Positions 44,646-55,948 of a stretch of DNA of 64,000 nt are shown here, piece after piece. The position numbers and the translations under genes were made by a program. The DNA is from Globisporangium splendens (lineage: Eukaryota; Oomycota; Peronosporomycetes; Pythiales; Pythiaceae): contig VFIW01000036.1 in NCBI GenBank assembly GCA_006386115.1, positions 124,001-188,000 of the forward strand. The letters run 5' to 3'. Each line of letters begins with the position of its first letter. Within the stretch, counting starts at the first letter, position 1. The notes below the pieces were generated by a model. The model was not told the origin of the DNA. It worked only from the letters and a program-made list of their open reading frames with translations, and made no database searches.

Positions 44646-47600
44646 TTACGACAGGTGGAAGCTGCCCTGGCCTTCGCGGATGCAGTACAGCAGTCGCTCC
44701 TTCATGACCTCGCGCGTCGAGTACTCCGGCAGCTTGAGGTAGTTCGTGCAGGTCGACGCAGACGGGAGCACGGCATCCGAGCTCAGGAACCCGCCATCTT
44801 CATTGGTTCCAGTGTTCGATTCCGTGAGTTTGCGCACCACCGTGAGCTTTGGCTCCAGCTTTGCCAGCCCTCCAACTGGCAGACGGTTGGCGCCCGTCAC
44901 GAAGCGCACAAACAGCCGCTGCTCTTCCACGGTAAAGTCGCACAGAATCGCGACCAGGTCGCCAATGGCCTTGCTCTCGGACGTGTACCCATGGTCGCAC
45001 ACCGTGTGTTCACGCAGCTCGTGACCTTCGCGATCCCACATGCTGCTACCAACGCTGGTGTCGCTAAACATCTGCTCGAGCTCCTCGACGTCAAACACTC
45101 GCAAAAAGTGCTTCTGATGCCAGCTCGAACCGCAGATCTGCTCAAAGCCCTGCTGGAACGCCGCAACCTGTTTCGAAATCGTTGTGTCCAACAAAAAAAA
45201 CACATTCTGCTCCACGTACTCCAAGAGCGTCTCCAAAGTCACGTCGACGTCGGCTCCATCGGGACGCAACTCGATCAAACTGTCTCCAACAAGCGTAAAC
45301 GATAAGCACATCGACTCCACTTCTTCTCGCCACAAACGCACATCTTCGTCTTCCTCTTCTCCTTCTTGGCCGCTCAACGCCTTCTGTGCATGCTTGCGTG
45401 CAATGTCGTACAGATACTTCAGCGACGTACCGATGCTTGGATCAAACTCGTAAACATACCCAATCGACACTTCCACATCCACGTCTTTGCCAGCGAGCTT
45501 CTCGCCACGCAAGGCACGAAGGAATGGTCGAGAAAATGGCAAGTTCAGTAAACGTTCGTCCAGCAACGCTTGAGCCACAAAACGACCGAGAAAAGTGAAC
45601 CACGACAGCGCATCCAAACCAACGAGACTCGATGAGAAAACGGACGAGGATGGTGCTTCGGATGCTTTTTCTTCATCGTCGCCCTCCATAGCCAAACCAG
45701 TAGCTTTCAGGTACGGCTTTGGGAACAGTCCGTGAGGCGCAACCACTGCAGGACCACCGTCACTAAACAATGACGTCTCGTTCAGGTAATTGAGAGATTC
45801 CACCTCGCTTTCCAGCACTTCTGGTGATTTTGGAATCGCCTCCACGAGAATATCGACCTGTTCTCGCGTCAAAAGAGACACCATCGTATTCAGCGGAGTC
45901 CCTTCACATAATGGTGATACATGCTTCGTCACCGCACGGTAGTCTCGTTCATACATGCGCCGACCTGATCGTGACAGCATGCGATCACCGTCCATGACAA
46001 CAATGCCAGCATCTGTGCCTGGAAAGTTGACCGTGTCGCAATGTGCGCACTGCAGCACTGGGTGTTTCACACTCTCACCTTTTCGAGGATACACTTTGGC
46101 TAGATATTGTACCTCCTCATCACTGAGAATCCACCACTTTAGAGACATGGCGGTCTCTTCCAGGTTGTTTCCCGAACCAGGCTCCACTCTGCAGTCACAC
46201 GTGACCATTGACGAATACCAGTCTTGAGAATCAAGGCACTGCGCACATTGCGGAATCGATGTTTTCGAAGCGTCTGCATTGCTAGTAGTCCCGGTGGCGG
46301 GCTTCGTCGTCGCATCCTCAGCATCATTCGAGGCGTCATCCTTCTTGTCCAGTGCATCCTTTTTCTCGTGGGTTAGAAGCTGCTGGTGTACAAAGCATCG
46401 AGGGAAACGAATACGAGTACAACTTGGGCAATGATAGACAGCAACGCGGTGGTACCCTCGAATTGGAAGAGATGGTTGCTCGTCTTGTTTCGCAGAAGCC
46501 TCGCCAACCTTCTCTTTTCCTTCGCCATGCTCTTCACTCTTTCCATCACGACTAGTCCCTGGCGATGGAACCTTGTCCTCATCTCTCCACATCTTCAAAT
46601 GTTTTGACTGGATTTCTTGGCAAATGAGCGTGAAAAACTCGGTCGTTGGACCCAGCCCCGTTCCAACTTCACCCAGAAACTCGATTTCAATCACAGCCTT
46701 CTTGCCGCCGTAAATGGCAAGCAACTTCATAGCAGACTGCAGCAATCTCGATCTGGCTACACGCACTTTCAGCCGCGGGAGCTTCACCATCCTCGAGATA
46801 TTCATCAATGCTGCCGTACGAGACCGACTGCCGCCGTCACGAGTTCGACGACGACTGCTTGCTGCATGTCTTCCACTGGCAGAGGTATTTGAAGTCGACA
46901 CTGGTTCTTCCATCACTGCTGCCTTCCACACTGATCTGCACAGATATTGAATCGCACGAGATGACCCACAGGAAGTCGCGTACGTAAAGTGATAACGCGT
47001 ATCATAGTCCAAGACAAACGCGTAGTCGTTCACCAGACGGAAGCACCAGGCTGGCAAAGCGTTGGTCACTACTCGCACAGGCTGCTGCAAGACTCGGTTC
47101 ACTTGGAGACACAAAAAGTTGTTAGTGAACATGAGCGCTCTGTCGTCTGAAAGCTGTCCACCCAACATGTTCTGGTTCGACAAGACGAGCTCACGGACTA
47201 GCTTCAACAGGATGAGAAGATCCCAAACATTATCCCACCATTGGTGATCGAGTGCTGGAGCCGCGGTCGCCTTCAACGCATCTTTCTTCGCTGGCAAGTC
47301 GATGCTGGTATCTTTGTCCCCATCACCAGATTTCGATTCAGTTTGCTTCGCCACAGAGGATGGGGAGAGCACCCGGAACGTTATCTCATGGGGAGAGCTC
47401 GACCAAATGCGGTTCAACTCGATGTTTGTCGCTTCAGAAACATCAGGCAGCTCGCTGCATTTTCCATTTCCTGCTTCGGCATTCTTGCTGAACTTGACGA
47501 TAGCTTCAAGAATGCTCACATCGGCAGGCAGCGTATGCCCTTTGTAAATAGCCTGGATTTTCTTCTCCTTCACTTCATCGTCATCGCCTTCTTTTTGCTC

Positions 47601-50475
47601 GTTCTCATCGTCACCATTGCTTCTCCCAGCGAGATCGTCCAAGATCGACGCGCTACTCCTTGTGCCAAAAAGCTTGTCTGCAATGAACTCCTCCATTGTT
47701 TCAATCCGTGCCAAAGGTTCCACTAGGACCACAGTGTCATGCACGCTTTTCTTGTTTCTCTTGTATTGATGAGCGGCATCTTGCAAACCGCTGCTTCGTC
47801 GAATAGCCCGTTTCTTAAACCAGTTTCCTGTCGTTTCCGAGTCGTCCTCAAGTTGATTTTGCTCTTCACTCTTGCCTGGACTGCCGGCAGATTCCTTGCT
47901 GTCTTCTTCCTCCACGAGAACTCGAACCTTGATGTGCTGTGTCAGCTGGTCCAAATCATTCGAGACGCTGCTGTGTCCAGACGACGAATGGGAACCGGTG
48001 TACTCGGAGGAAAAAGCGTCTTTTTCGGAAGCGATCGCGTCTTGAATACATTGCACCAAGCATGACACGAAATCACTGTTTCGTACCTCCACTGCGCCTG
48101 ATTTCGCTCCCAAAAATACATTGCGAAATGCGCGTTTCCCTTCACTTATTGACAAAGTCCGAGTAAGAATCTTCACAAGACCACTGGACGCAATCTCATG
48201 AGCTGTGACCAAGTCTTCACCACGTGAGACCACAGCTTGCATCTTTTGCAGAACCTGCTGTATGGAGCTCTCCAGATCCACGCAACTAGTGATAGTAGCT
48301 TCGGCTGCGAGTACTTGCTGCAGCTCATTCACAGTTATCTGAAGTTGCATGAACAAACTAGTCTCCGAGTTGACTTTTCCGAAGTAATCCACAACAAGAC
48401 GAGACGACGAAGAAATCACTTCGTACGTGTCTTGTGGCTTCGATGTAACTTCAGAATCAGTATTGTTCGAGGCACAACCAGCATAATACCGGATTGCAGT
48501 AGCAACGCCATGCCGTTCGAACAACTCTGTAACCACTTCTCGAGCACTCTCGTGCATCAACGACGCCTCGATAATCTGGAGCGCCAAATGAACAGGGAGC
48601 AGGTCCTTTTCCATTGGTGCGGCTGCCGAGCTGGTCGCTTTTGGACGTAGAACGCGGGCAAGGAACGCAGCGAGGCGAGACAGCTCGGCTTGCTCCTGGT
48701 ACGTAAACGGCTCTTCCTTCAAGTAAATGATAGAGCAGCTTCGATAAATCACACCCAGGCACTCGTATCGTAGATCGCTTCGAGAAGTAGAATCGTACAC
48801 ACGGATGATCGACGGAAGGATTTCGTGAGCGAACGCGACAACAGGCTCCGGCACCGTTTCCATTGATCTCAATTCGTCGGCGATAGGCAGAAGCACGATC
48901 ACCAGTTTGAGAGTATCCCGTAAAAACTGATTGTCACTCACAGCCGACTTTTTGGCGAGAAGCATGGTCACAATCGGCGGCAACGTCACAAATCGTAGCC
49001 TCGCGACCAGCGGTAAATCGGCATTTGACGAGACTTGGAGACTTTGATCACCAAGCGACGACGAGGACAGCACCGAGGACATAAATCGCAGGATACTAGT
49101 GTAGCCGGCAGGGGGGAGATGGGTATGGTTTGCTCCAGATCCACCATCGGCAGTCGACTCGGATCCGCTTCCGTAAGTTGCTAGCAGTTTGACCAGGATC
49201 TCGCACACAGACTCGTCTGCAACCATTCTGGCGATTTCCGTGCTTTCTGTAAATGACTTGCTCGCTCCAAGCTTCTGGAAACACTCACACGCGTTCTGCA
49301 GGATCTCGCTATCGAATGACTGCAACAAATTCGTGATCAACGGGAGACCTTGACGCAATTTACCGGCCATTGACGTTGGGAAATTCGTACACAGCTGGGA
49401 CACAATTCGCGCCGCCGAACGCTGAATCTCGATCGGAAAAAAATCCACAAACTGCAACAACGCCACAAAGCCGTTCTCTTGAATCACAGCGTGCCGGTAC
49501 TCGGCCGCTGCAGTTTGAGACGACAATGTTTCTGGCTTGCACACGACGCGTTCCAAGATCTGCAGCGCCAACTCCGCGACGTCCATGTATTCGATCTCCA
49601 TGAGTTTCTCACACAGCGACGGCAACACGCCTTCAGCAATCGCTTTTGGAATCGCATTCCCTGGAAATAGTTCGAGGATCGAAGACAACGCGCGGCACGC
49701 TAACAAGAGCACGTCCATCGTAGGAGGAAAACGGATCAACGCGACGACGGCAGGGACGAATTTATCCACACTGAACCCCGACATGACGAGCACCTCTTCA
49801 GACGACAGCGAGAGGGTCTCGCAAAGCTCCGACAGACCAGACTGCAATAAAACAGACAAAGTTAGCACTGGGCTCGATATAAACGCCAACCAAGTTGTGC
49901 ACTGCAGAGCATACCATTTGCACATGTGTTGGGGATTGAGCGCTGATCGCCTCCAGTGTGCGCTGGAATCGTGGACTTCCCGACCCTTCTAAGAGCTGCG
50001 CAAATGGGAACAGACTTCCCATCATCGCTGCACCATCGCCACTTCCATTCAACTGCCCCAACAAACCTGCGCACACGGACAACAAACCAAATTAGGATAT
50101 CTCTGCAGACGCCATACTTCCAACCACATGCTACATGAACGCACCTCGAAGCGACGGTGGGATGCCATTTCCGTCGCCACCGGCATCTTGCGAAAGCGCT
50201 TCCAGCGCTTCCAAAAGGCGCGACGCATTCGATCGCGACGTGGATCCACTGCCGACACTACTGGCGTCATCGCGGTCCCGAGGATAGTGCTCCGACGTCA
50301 CATCGTCTCCATCGTCGCTCGTACCGCCTCCGCCCAGAAACCCCGCGCTTCTCGCGGCAAACATCTCTTGCGCAAACGCGCGCTGCACTTCGCTGTCCAT
50401 CGCCTGGTCGTCAAACTCGAACGAGTGGTTCAGCCGGTCGCCATCGCTCCCGTCGCTCGACCTGCGCTCGCTCAT
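44646..50475 (-). CDS. HECT E3 ubiquitin ligase (TRIP12/UPL3 type)
   Basis: The exons are 50475-50145, 50066-49915 and 49841-44646 (introns of 78 and 73 nt), and the product has 1,892 residues. The N-terminus is Ser/Asp-rich. Residues about 110-600 form armadillo-like helices (GLSELCETLSLSSEEVLVMS, ACRALSSILELFPG, ALQILERVV). The HECT domain starts near 1180 (FLGEVGTGLGPTTEFFTL) and ends with LPSASTCTNYLKLPEYST, in which the catalytic Cys is about residue 1859. This is the UFD4/TRIP12/UPL3 layout. These enzymes ubiquitinate N-terminal-ubiquitin-fusion and other substrates. Between about 1250 and 1530 the HECT N-lobe has an insertion of some 250 residues with several CxxC pairs. An acidic stretch lies at about 740-780. 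Confidence 0.9.
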
Positions 50476-51258
50476 AGCTGATTATGTATTTACTAAAAGC
50501 GCTTTGAGCTTTGGTTTCTTCTTGTTCTCTTCTTGCCGGTTTGTTATCAGGGGAAAAATGCGCTCCACAAAGATCCGCTTGGCGTCCCGGAGACACAGAA
50601 GACACACACAGATAGACACACACACAGACACACACAGCAGCTGACCACAGATACACGCAGGTCCCACTAGAATTCCGCGTGCTCCCTTTGCGGCAGATGG
50701 ACGTCTGGAGAAAGAACGCGCGCCGCCGCCTTCACTTTCTGCGCTTCTTGTTGCTCGTTTTTCTTTATGGCAATGGGGCGAGTCGAGTGTCGAATCGAAG
50801 GAAAAAGCGAGAGGGAATGGAATACCGGTGCGGGTGCGGTATGGCACAGTTTCCTTCTTCAATATACATGTATAGCTGATGCAGCCATCTGATTGGCAGC
50901 ATATATCCGGATGAACAACAACAACAACAACAAGAACTGTTTATTTTGACAAAAATGCCTGTTTATATCGTGTAGTGGCTTACAGTATTAGGAATTTGAA
51001 CTCGACAAGTACTGCTTAAAGTTGATGCGTACTCATTATTCCATGTTTGACTGTAGTTCCTCTTCAACATGTTTGACCCAGAATGCCCCAGTTGATTTTG
51101 TCATCAGGGAGTGTCTCTTAGGACATAAGATCCGATGGAGCTCACTGCTCGACTCAGTTCAGGACAATTGAGCAACAAAGAGTCGAGCACACATGTTTTG
51201 CTGTTGTGATTATCTTGTTAATGCAATGAGATTTTTCATAATGGTCATTTGTTTTCTT
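50476..51258. other. Spacer with CA and AAC repeats
   Basis: About 780 bp upstream of the HECT gene and downstream of IDH. Imperfect CA runs lie near 50608-50637 and an (AAC)n run at 50917-50935. It probably holds the HECT promoter. No gene seen. Confidence 0.5.
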
Positions 51259-52792
51259 CTACAGGCGGCTGAAGTTTGGGTTCGCGTTGAGACGAATGCG
51301 CAAGTTGTCGGCGATCTTGTCAATAAACTGCATAATCACAAGCACACACACACACACACAAGAAACAAATAAAAGAGTTAGACGACAGCACACACATCCG
51401 CAATCCTCATTAGCAAAACGTACGGCAAAGGTCTCGTAGTAGTGCTCGCGCGTCATCTTGTCTTCGTAGATGAGCAGCGCCAGGTCCTTGGTGAGCACGC
51501 CGCTCTCGACGCTCTCGATGATCACCGACTCCAGCTCTTCACAGAACAGCTTGAGCTTGTCGTTCGAGTCCAACTTGGCACGGTGGAGCAGACCGCGGGT
51601 CCACGCGAAGATGGACGCGATCGAGTTCGTGCTGGTCTCACCGCCCTTCTGGTGCACGCGGTAGTGGCGCGTCACCGTGCCGTGCGCGGCTTCAGCTTCG
51701 ACGGTCTTGCCGTCAGGCGTGAGCAACACCGAGGTCATCAAGCCCAAGGAGCCGAAGCCCTGCGCCAGGATATCCGACTGCACATCGCCATCGTAGTTCT
51801 TGGTCGCCCACACGAAGCCGCCCTTCGACTTGAGGCACTGAGCGACCATGTCATCGATCAGACGGTGCTCGTACCAGATGCCCAAGGTCTTGAAACGCGC
51901 TTCGTAATCCTGGACGTACATGGCCTCGAAGATGTCCTTGAAGCGGCCGTCGTAGCGCTTCAAGATCGTGTTCTTTGTGCTCATGTACAGAGGCATCTTG
52001 CGGTCGAGCGCGAACTCGAAACACGAGCGCGCAAAGCCCGTGATGGACTCGGCCGTGTTGTACATTCCCATGGCCACACCGCCGTCTTCCTGCTTGAAGT
52101 CGTACACGCTGTACTCCTGCACCTCGCTGCCGTCTTCCGGGTGGAACGAGATCTTGAACGTGCCCTTGCCGCGCGCGACAAAGTCCACGGCCTTGTACTG
52201 GTCGCCGAACGCGTGACGGCCAATGATGATCGGCTCCTTCCATCCTGGCACGAGCTTCGGGATGTTCTTGCAGATGATCGGCTCACGGAACACGGTGCCG
52301 CCCAATTCATTGCGCAACGTGCCGTTCGGGCTCAGCCACATCTTCTTCAAGCCGAACTCCTCCACGCGGGCTTCGTCCGGTGTGATCGTCGCGCACTTGA
52401 TGCCCACATTGTGCTTCTTGATCGCTGCCGCAGCCTGCAGCGTCACCTCTACACACACACATCAACACACACAAAGAAGCGCAAACTATGAGCACCCTGC
52501 CGCATCTTAGATGTGAAACAAAACGAAAAGTAAAACGCACCATCGTTGGTGGCGTCGCGGTGCTCGAGACCCAAGTCGTAATACTCAATTTCCAGATCCA
52601 AGAACGGCAAGATCAACTGCAACAGCACACGCATTTATATCATTAGTCAGCCTTCTCCATGATCATTGCATGACCCACGTACATGCGCGCACACACCTTT
52701 TCACGAATGTCCTTCCAGATGATGCGCGTCATCTCGTCACCATCGAGCTCCACGACGGGCTTGTCAACCTTGATCTTCTGGAAGCCACTCAT
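51259..52792 (-). CDS. IDH: NADP-dependent isocitrate dehydrogenase
   Basis: The exons are 52792-52697, 52616-52541, 52448-51424 and 51327-51259 (introns of 80, 92 and 96 nt), and the product has 421 residues ending TAG. It is the eukaryotic dimeric NADP-IDH type: [83 protein letters not shown] and [18 protein letters not shown] (NADP site). The reaction is isocitrate to 2-oxoglutarate plus CO2 with NADPH formation. The chosen ATG (MSGFQKIKV) would give a cytosolic enzyme. The same frame stays open upstream with an Arg/Ser-rich stretch ([11 protein letters not shown]) but no ATG. The last exon encodes only 22 residues. Confidence 0.93.
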
Positions 52793-53734
52793 CTTCTGAG
52801 CAGGGTGTGTTGGGTGCTTGCTTGGACGTGTGCGGTCGACGGCAAATTGCGGAATGAGCGAACGAAGAGAGCGATGGACGGACGCAGCCCGCCCCTTTGC
52901 CCCCGTTTGTCGACTCAACGCCGCAAATGGCTCAGTGGTCCATCACGCCATCCATTTCTCCATCCCATCCCATCCCATTCGCTCATTATGTCTCGGCAGG
53001 CTGCCCTCATGTTCGTCCGCCAAAAAACAACAAACGATGACACTTCAAGCGACGTGGCTAACCCTAGACCTTTCAGTTCGCGCACCTGAGAACGCGCGCT
53101 GATTGGCTGGATCTGTGCATGCATGCGAGTTCGACAAGTTGCAGTTTGTGAAACACGGCCGCGGATTGGTGGAAAATCGCGCAGCAAGTGCAAACCCAAA
53201 CGCCGACGTCGTCACAGGTTTCCAACGTGAACAGGTAGATCTTCGGAACGACATGCCAGTTGGGCAAATGTCGAATTGCTGCAAGTATGCGTTTGCTTGT
53301 GTGTAAAGCAGACGCATATGCAATGCGCAATGCATATGTGTTCATTTGCGATCAGAACGGCTGTTGTTGTTGTTGTTGTCATTGAGCCATTCGTTGCCAG
53401 TTTATCTCTTCAACTTGGCGCTTTGACAAGTTTTGCTTGTGAAAATGGCAGCATGCATGCCTTGTCAACATGGAAACGGAAATGATATGTAGAGGCGTTT
53501 TTGTTAAACGAGTGGCGACGTGTACGCCACTCCAAGCAGCCCAGCTTCGTCTGCTTGGTGCATGAGCGTTTGCTCGTTTGCTGTCTCGTTCGTACTGTAA
53601 GCACTTTCGCGCTTTGCCAAGCAGCCTTGTGCATGAGTCGGTCGTTCTAGCGAAATGCGTAGACGAACGAAGGCGCGTCAGAAGCAGAACGACATGTCGG
53701 CATGCACTGTCGGCGCTGAACCCAAGCACCACGT

Positions 53735-53765
<31 letters not shown>

Positions 53766-54302
53766 AATCTGAAGCACACGCACAGCGGCACGTGCCTGCT
53801 TCTCCGTTGTAATTGTGAATCTGCATTAGTATTACAGAGTTGGCGCATGTTGTCGAGCTGCAAAATGTGAAAAGTTCAAGATTTCGACGTGGAGAAGACG
53901 TGATGGGGGGAGTGACGATGGCGACGCGACCGAGTCGATTCGTGCGGTTCACGGATAAAGTGGCAGTGCAAACTGACCTCGCATCTTTACGGTAGTGATG
54001 TCATACAAATTCTGTGAAGCATTGCGATAGAAGGCGATCAGCTGGAATCATAAACGCTTGGCCATATGCATAAGGCTGCACAGTGCGTGCATCTCACAGT
54101 GTAACATGCTGAAGCGCAATGCATGGGCTATGCTATTATCCGGATAATGCATCTGGTGTTGTCCTCGTACACTGGATTTCCACTTGAATCACTCACTTCG
54201 AGACTTGATATGCGATATATCGTAACCTTTCGTAACCTCGTCACGTAACCCTCACAACCAGCAACGTGTATCCTTCCAGCTCCCCCACACCAAAACGCCA
54301 AA
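52793..54302. promoter_or_regulatory. Head-to-head region, GA run and CGTAACC repeats
   Basis: About 1.5 kb between IDH (minus) and PIG-A (plus). A (GA)13 run lies at 53735-53761. Three CGTAACC copies (54221-54227, 54231-54237, 54244-54250) lie within 85 bp of the PIG-A ATG. Open frames inside are short and unsupported. Confidence 0.5.
53735..53761. repeat. (AG)13 microsatellite
   Basis: An uninterrupted AG run in the IDH/PIG-A interval. Confidence 0.9.
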
Positions 54303-55895
54303 ATGGCAGCAAATGACACCGAGAATGACATCGACTCGCCATCTGCACGCGCATCATCCGCTGCAGCAGCGTCTCCACCACATACACAGTCGTCTTTACC
54401 ATCTGCAGGCGCACAAGGTGGCGCCTCCCGCAGCTCCAGCGACACACCACAGCCGCCGCTACAACCACCGAAGCGCAGACTGCGCATCGCGATGTGCTGC
54501 GACTTCTTTTACCCACGGCTTGGCGGCGTCGAGATGCACATCTGGTCGCTCTCGCAGTGCCTCCTGCGGCAGGGTCACAAAGTGATCATCCTCACGCACG
54601 CCGTCAACGACGCTTCGCCGTCAGGGTCGTCCAAGAAGCTGCCACGACAGCGCTCGGGCGTGCGCTGGATGACCAACGGGCTCAAGGTGTACTACATGCC
54701 CATGACCGTGATGGTGGACAACGTGACGTACCCGACGTTCTTCGCCAACTTCGCGCTCTTCCGCACGATCCTGCTGCGCGAGCGCATCGAGATCGTGCAC
54801 GGCCACCAGGCGACGTCGGCGCTCATGCACGAGTGCCTCGTGCAAGCCAAGACCATGGGGTTCCTGCGCACCGTGTACACGGACCACTCGCTCTTCGGCT
54901 TTGCGGACGCCGCGAGCGTGCACCTGAACAAGATCATGAAGTTCTCACTCTCGACCGTCGACCACGCGATCTCCGTCTCGCACACGTGCAAGGAGAACCT
55001 CGTGCTACGCGCGTCCATCAGCCCCGACATCGTGTCGACGATCCCGAACGCCGTCGACGCCACCAAGTTCACGCCTCCGACAGCCGCCGAGCTGCTCCTG
55101 CAGCCAGGACGTACGCCATCAGGCGCTAAACAGACGATCAACGTCGTCATCATCTCGCGGCTCGTGTACCGGAAGGGCATCGACCTTGTGGGCCGCGCGA
55201 TCCAGATCGTGTGTTCTCAATGCGACCACGTCAACTTTATCATCGGCGGCGACGGTCCAAAGAGGCTTTTGCTCGAGGAAATGCGCGAGAAACACCGGCT
55301 GCACGACCGCGTGCTGCTCTACGGGGCTGTGCCGCATTCCAAGGTGCGCGAGGTGCTCTGCCAGGGCCACATCTTCCTCAATAGCTCGCTCACCGAGTCG
55401 TTCTGCATCGCGATCCTGGAGGCCGCAGCGTGCGGCTTGTTCGTCGTGAGTACGTGCGTCGGCGGCGTGCCCGAGGTTTTGCCGCCGGATATGATCAAGT
55501 TTGCGAAGGAGATTACGCCCGAGGCGCTCGCCGATGCTGTGCTGGAGGCGATCCCGCTGGTGGCACAGGTGAACCGTGCCGAGTTCCACGATCGCGTCGC
55601 CGACATGTACAACTGGCACGCCGTGGCCGCACGCACGGAGAAGGTGTACGCTAAAGTGATGGATCTGCCGGAGTCGTCGCTGCTGCATCGACTGCAGTTG
55701 TATCACGGTCTCGGCCCCATCGCCGGCATTCTCGCGTGCCTCATCGTCGCCGTGCTGCAGCTCTATCTATGCGTGTTGGACCTCTGGAAACCCGTGGACG
55801 AGATCGAAGCCGCGCTCGAGTGGAAGCCGCGAGGAAGAGAGCAGACGATAGCAGATGAAAGTGGCGACGAGACCACGCCGCTGGCAATGGATTAG
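54303..55895 (+). CDS. PIGA: PIG-A, GPI-GlcNAc transferase catalytic subunit
   Basis: The product has 530 residues and no introns. After about 55 Ser/Ala/Pro-rich residues the GT4 fold begins: LRIAMCCDFFYPRLGGVEMH (donor-site Gly-Gly), EIVHGHQATSALMHE, RTVYTDHSLFGFADA, ISVSHTCKENLVLRA, NVVIISRLVYRKGIDL, FIIGGDGPKRLLLEE and ESFCIAILEAA (the E-x7-E motif). This is PIG-A/GPI3, which transfers GlcNAc from UDP-GlcNAc to phosphatidylinositol, the first step of GPI anchor synthesis at the ER. The C-terminal hydrophobic helix (GILACLIVAVLQLYLCVLDL) is the family anchor. Two predicted secreted proteins with GPI-like tails lie elsewhere in the window, but they are not adjacent. The stop is TAG. Confidence 0.95.
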   Translation: MAANDTENDIDSPSARASSAAAASPPHTQSSLPSAGAQGGASRSSSDTPQPPLQPPKRRLRIAMCCDFFYPRLGGVEMHIWSLSQCLLRQGHKVIILTHAVNDASPSGSSKKLPRQRSGVRWMTNGLKVYYMPMTVMVDNVTYPTFFANFALFRTILLRERIEIVHGHQATSALMHECLVQAKTMGFLRTVYTDHSLFGFADAASVHLNKIMKFSLSTVDHAISVSHTCKENLVLRASISPDIVSTIPNAVDATKFTPPTAAELLLQPGRTPSGAKQTINVVIISRLVYRKGIDLVGRAIQIVCSQCDHVNFIIGGDGPKRLLLEEMREKHRLHDRVLLYGAVPHSKVREVLCQGHIFLNSSLTESFCIAILEAAACGLFVVSTCVGGVPEVLPPDMIKFAKEITPEALADAVLEAIPLVAQVNRAEFHDRVADMYNWHAVAARTEKVYAKVMDLPESSLLHRLQLYHGLGPIAGILACLIVAVLQLYLCVLDLWKPVDEIEAALEWKPRGREQTIADESGDETTPLAMD

Positions 55896-55948
55896 AAGCC
55901 CCCATACAAAGTGAACAGTGCAAGAGAGAAACAAGTAGCAAAATCGCT

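Noticed and set aside
51442..52491. Plus-strand frame opposite IDH
   Set aside because: It runs antisense to conserved IDH motifs; no independent evidence.
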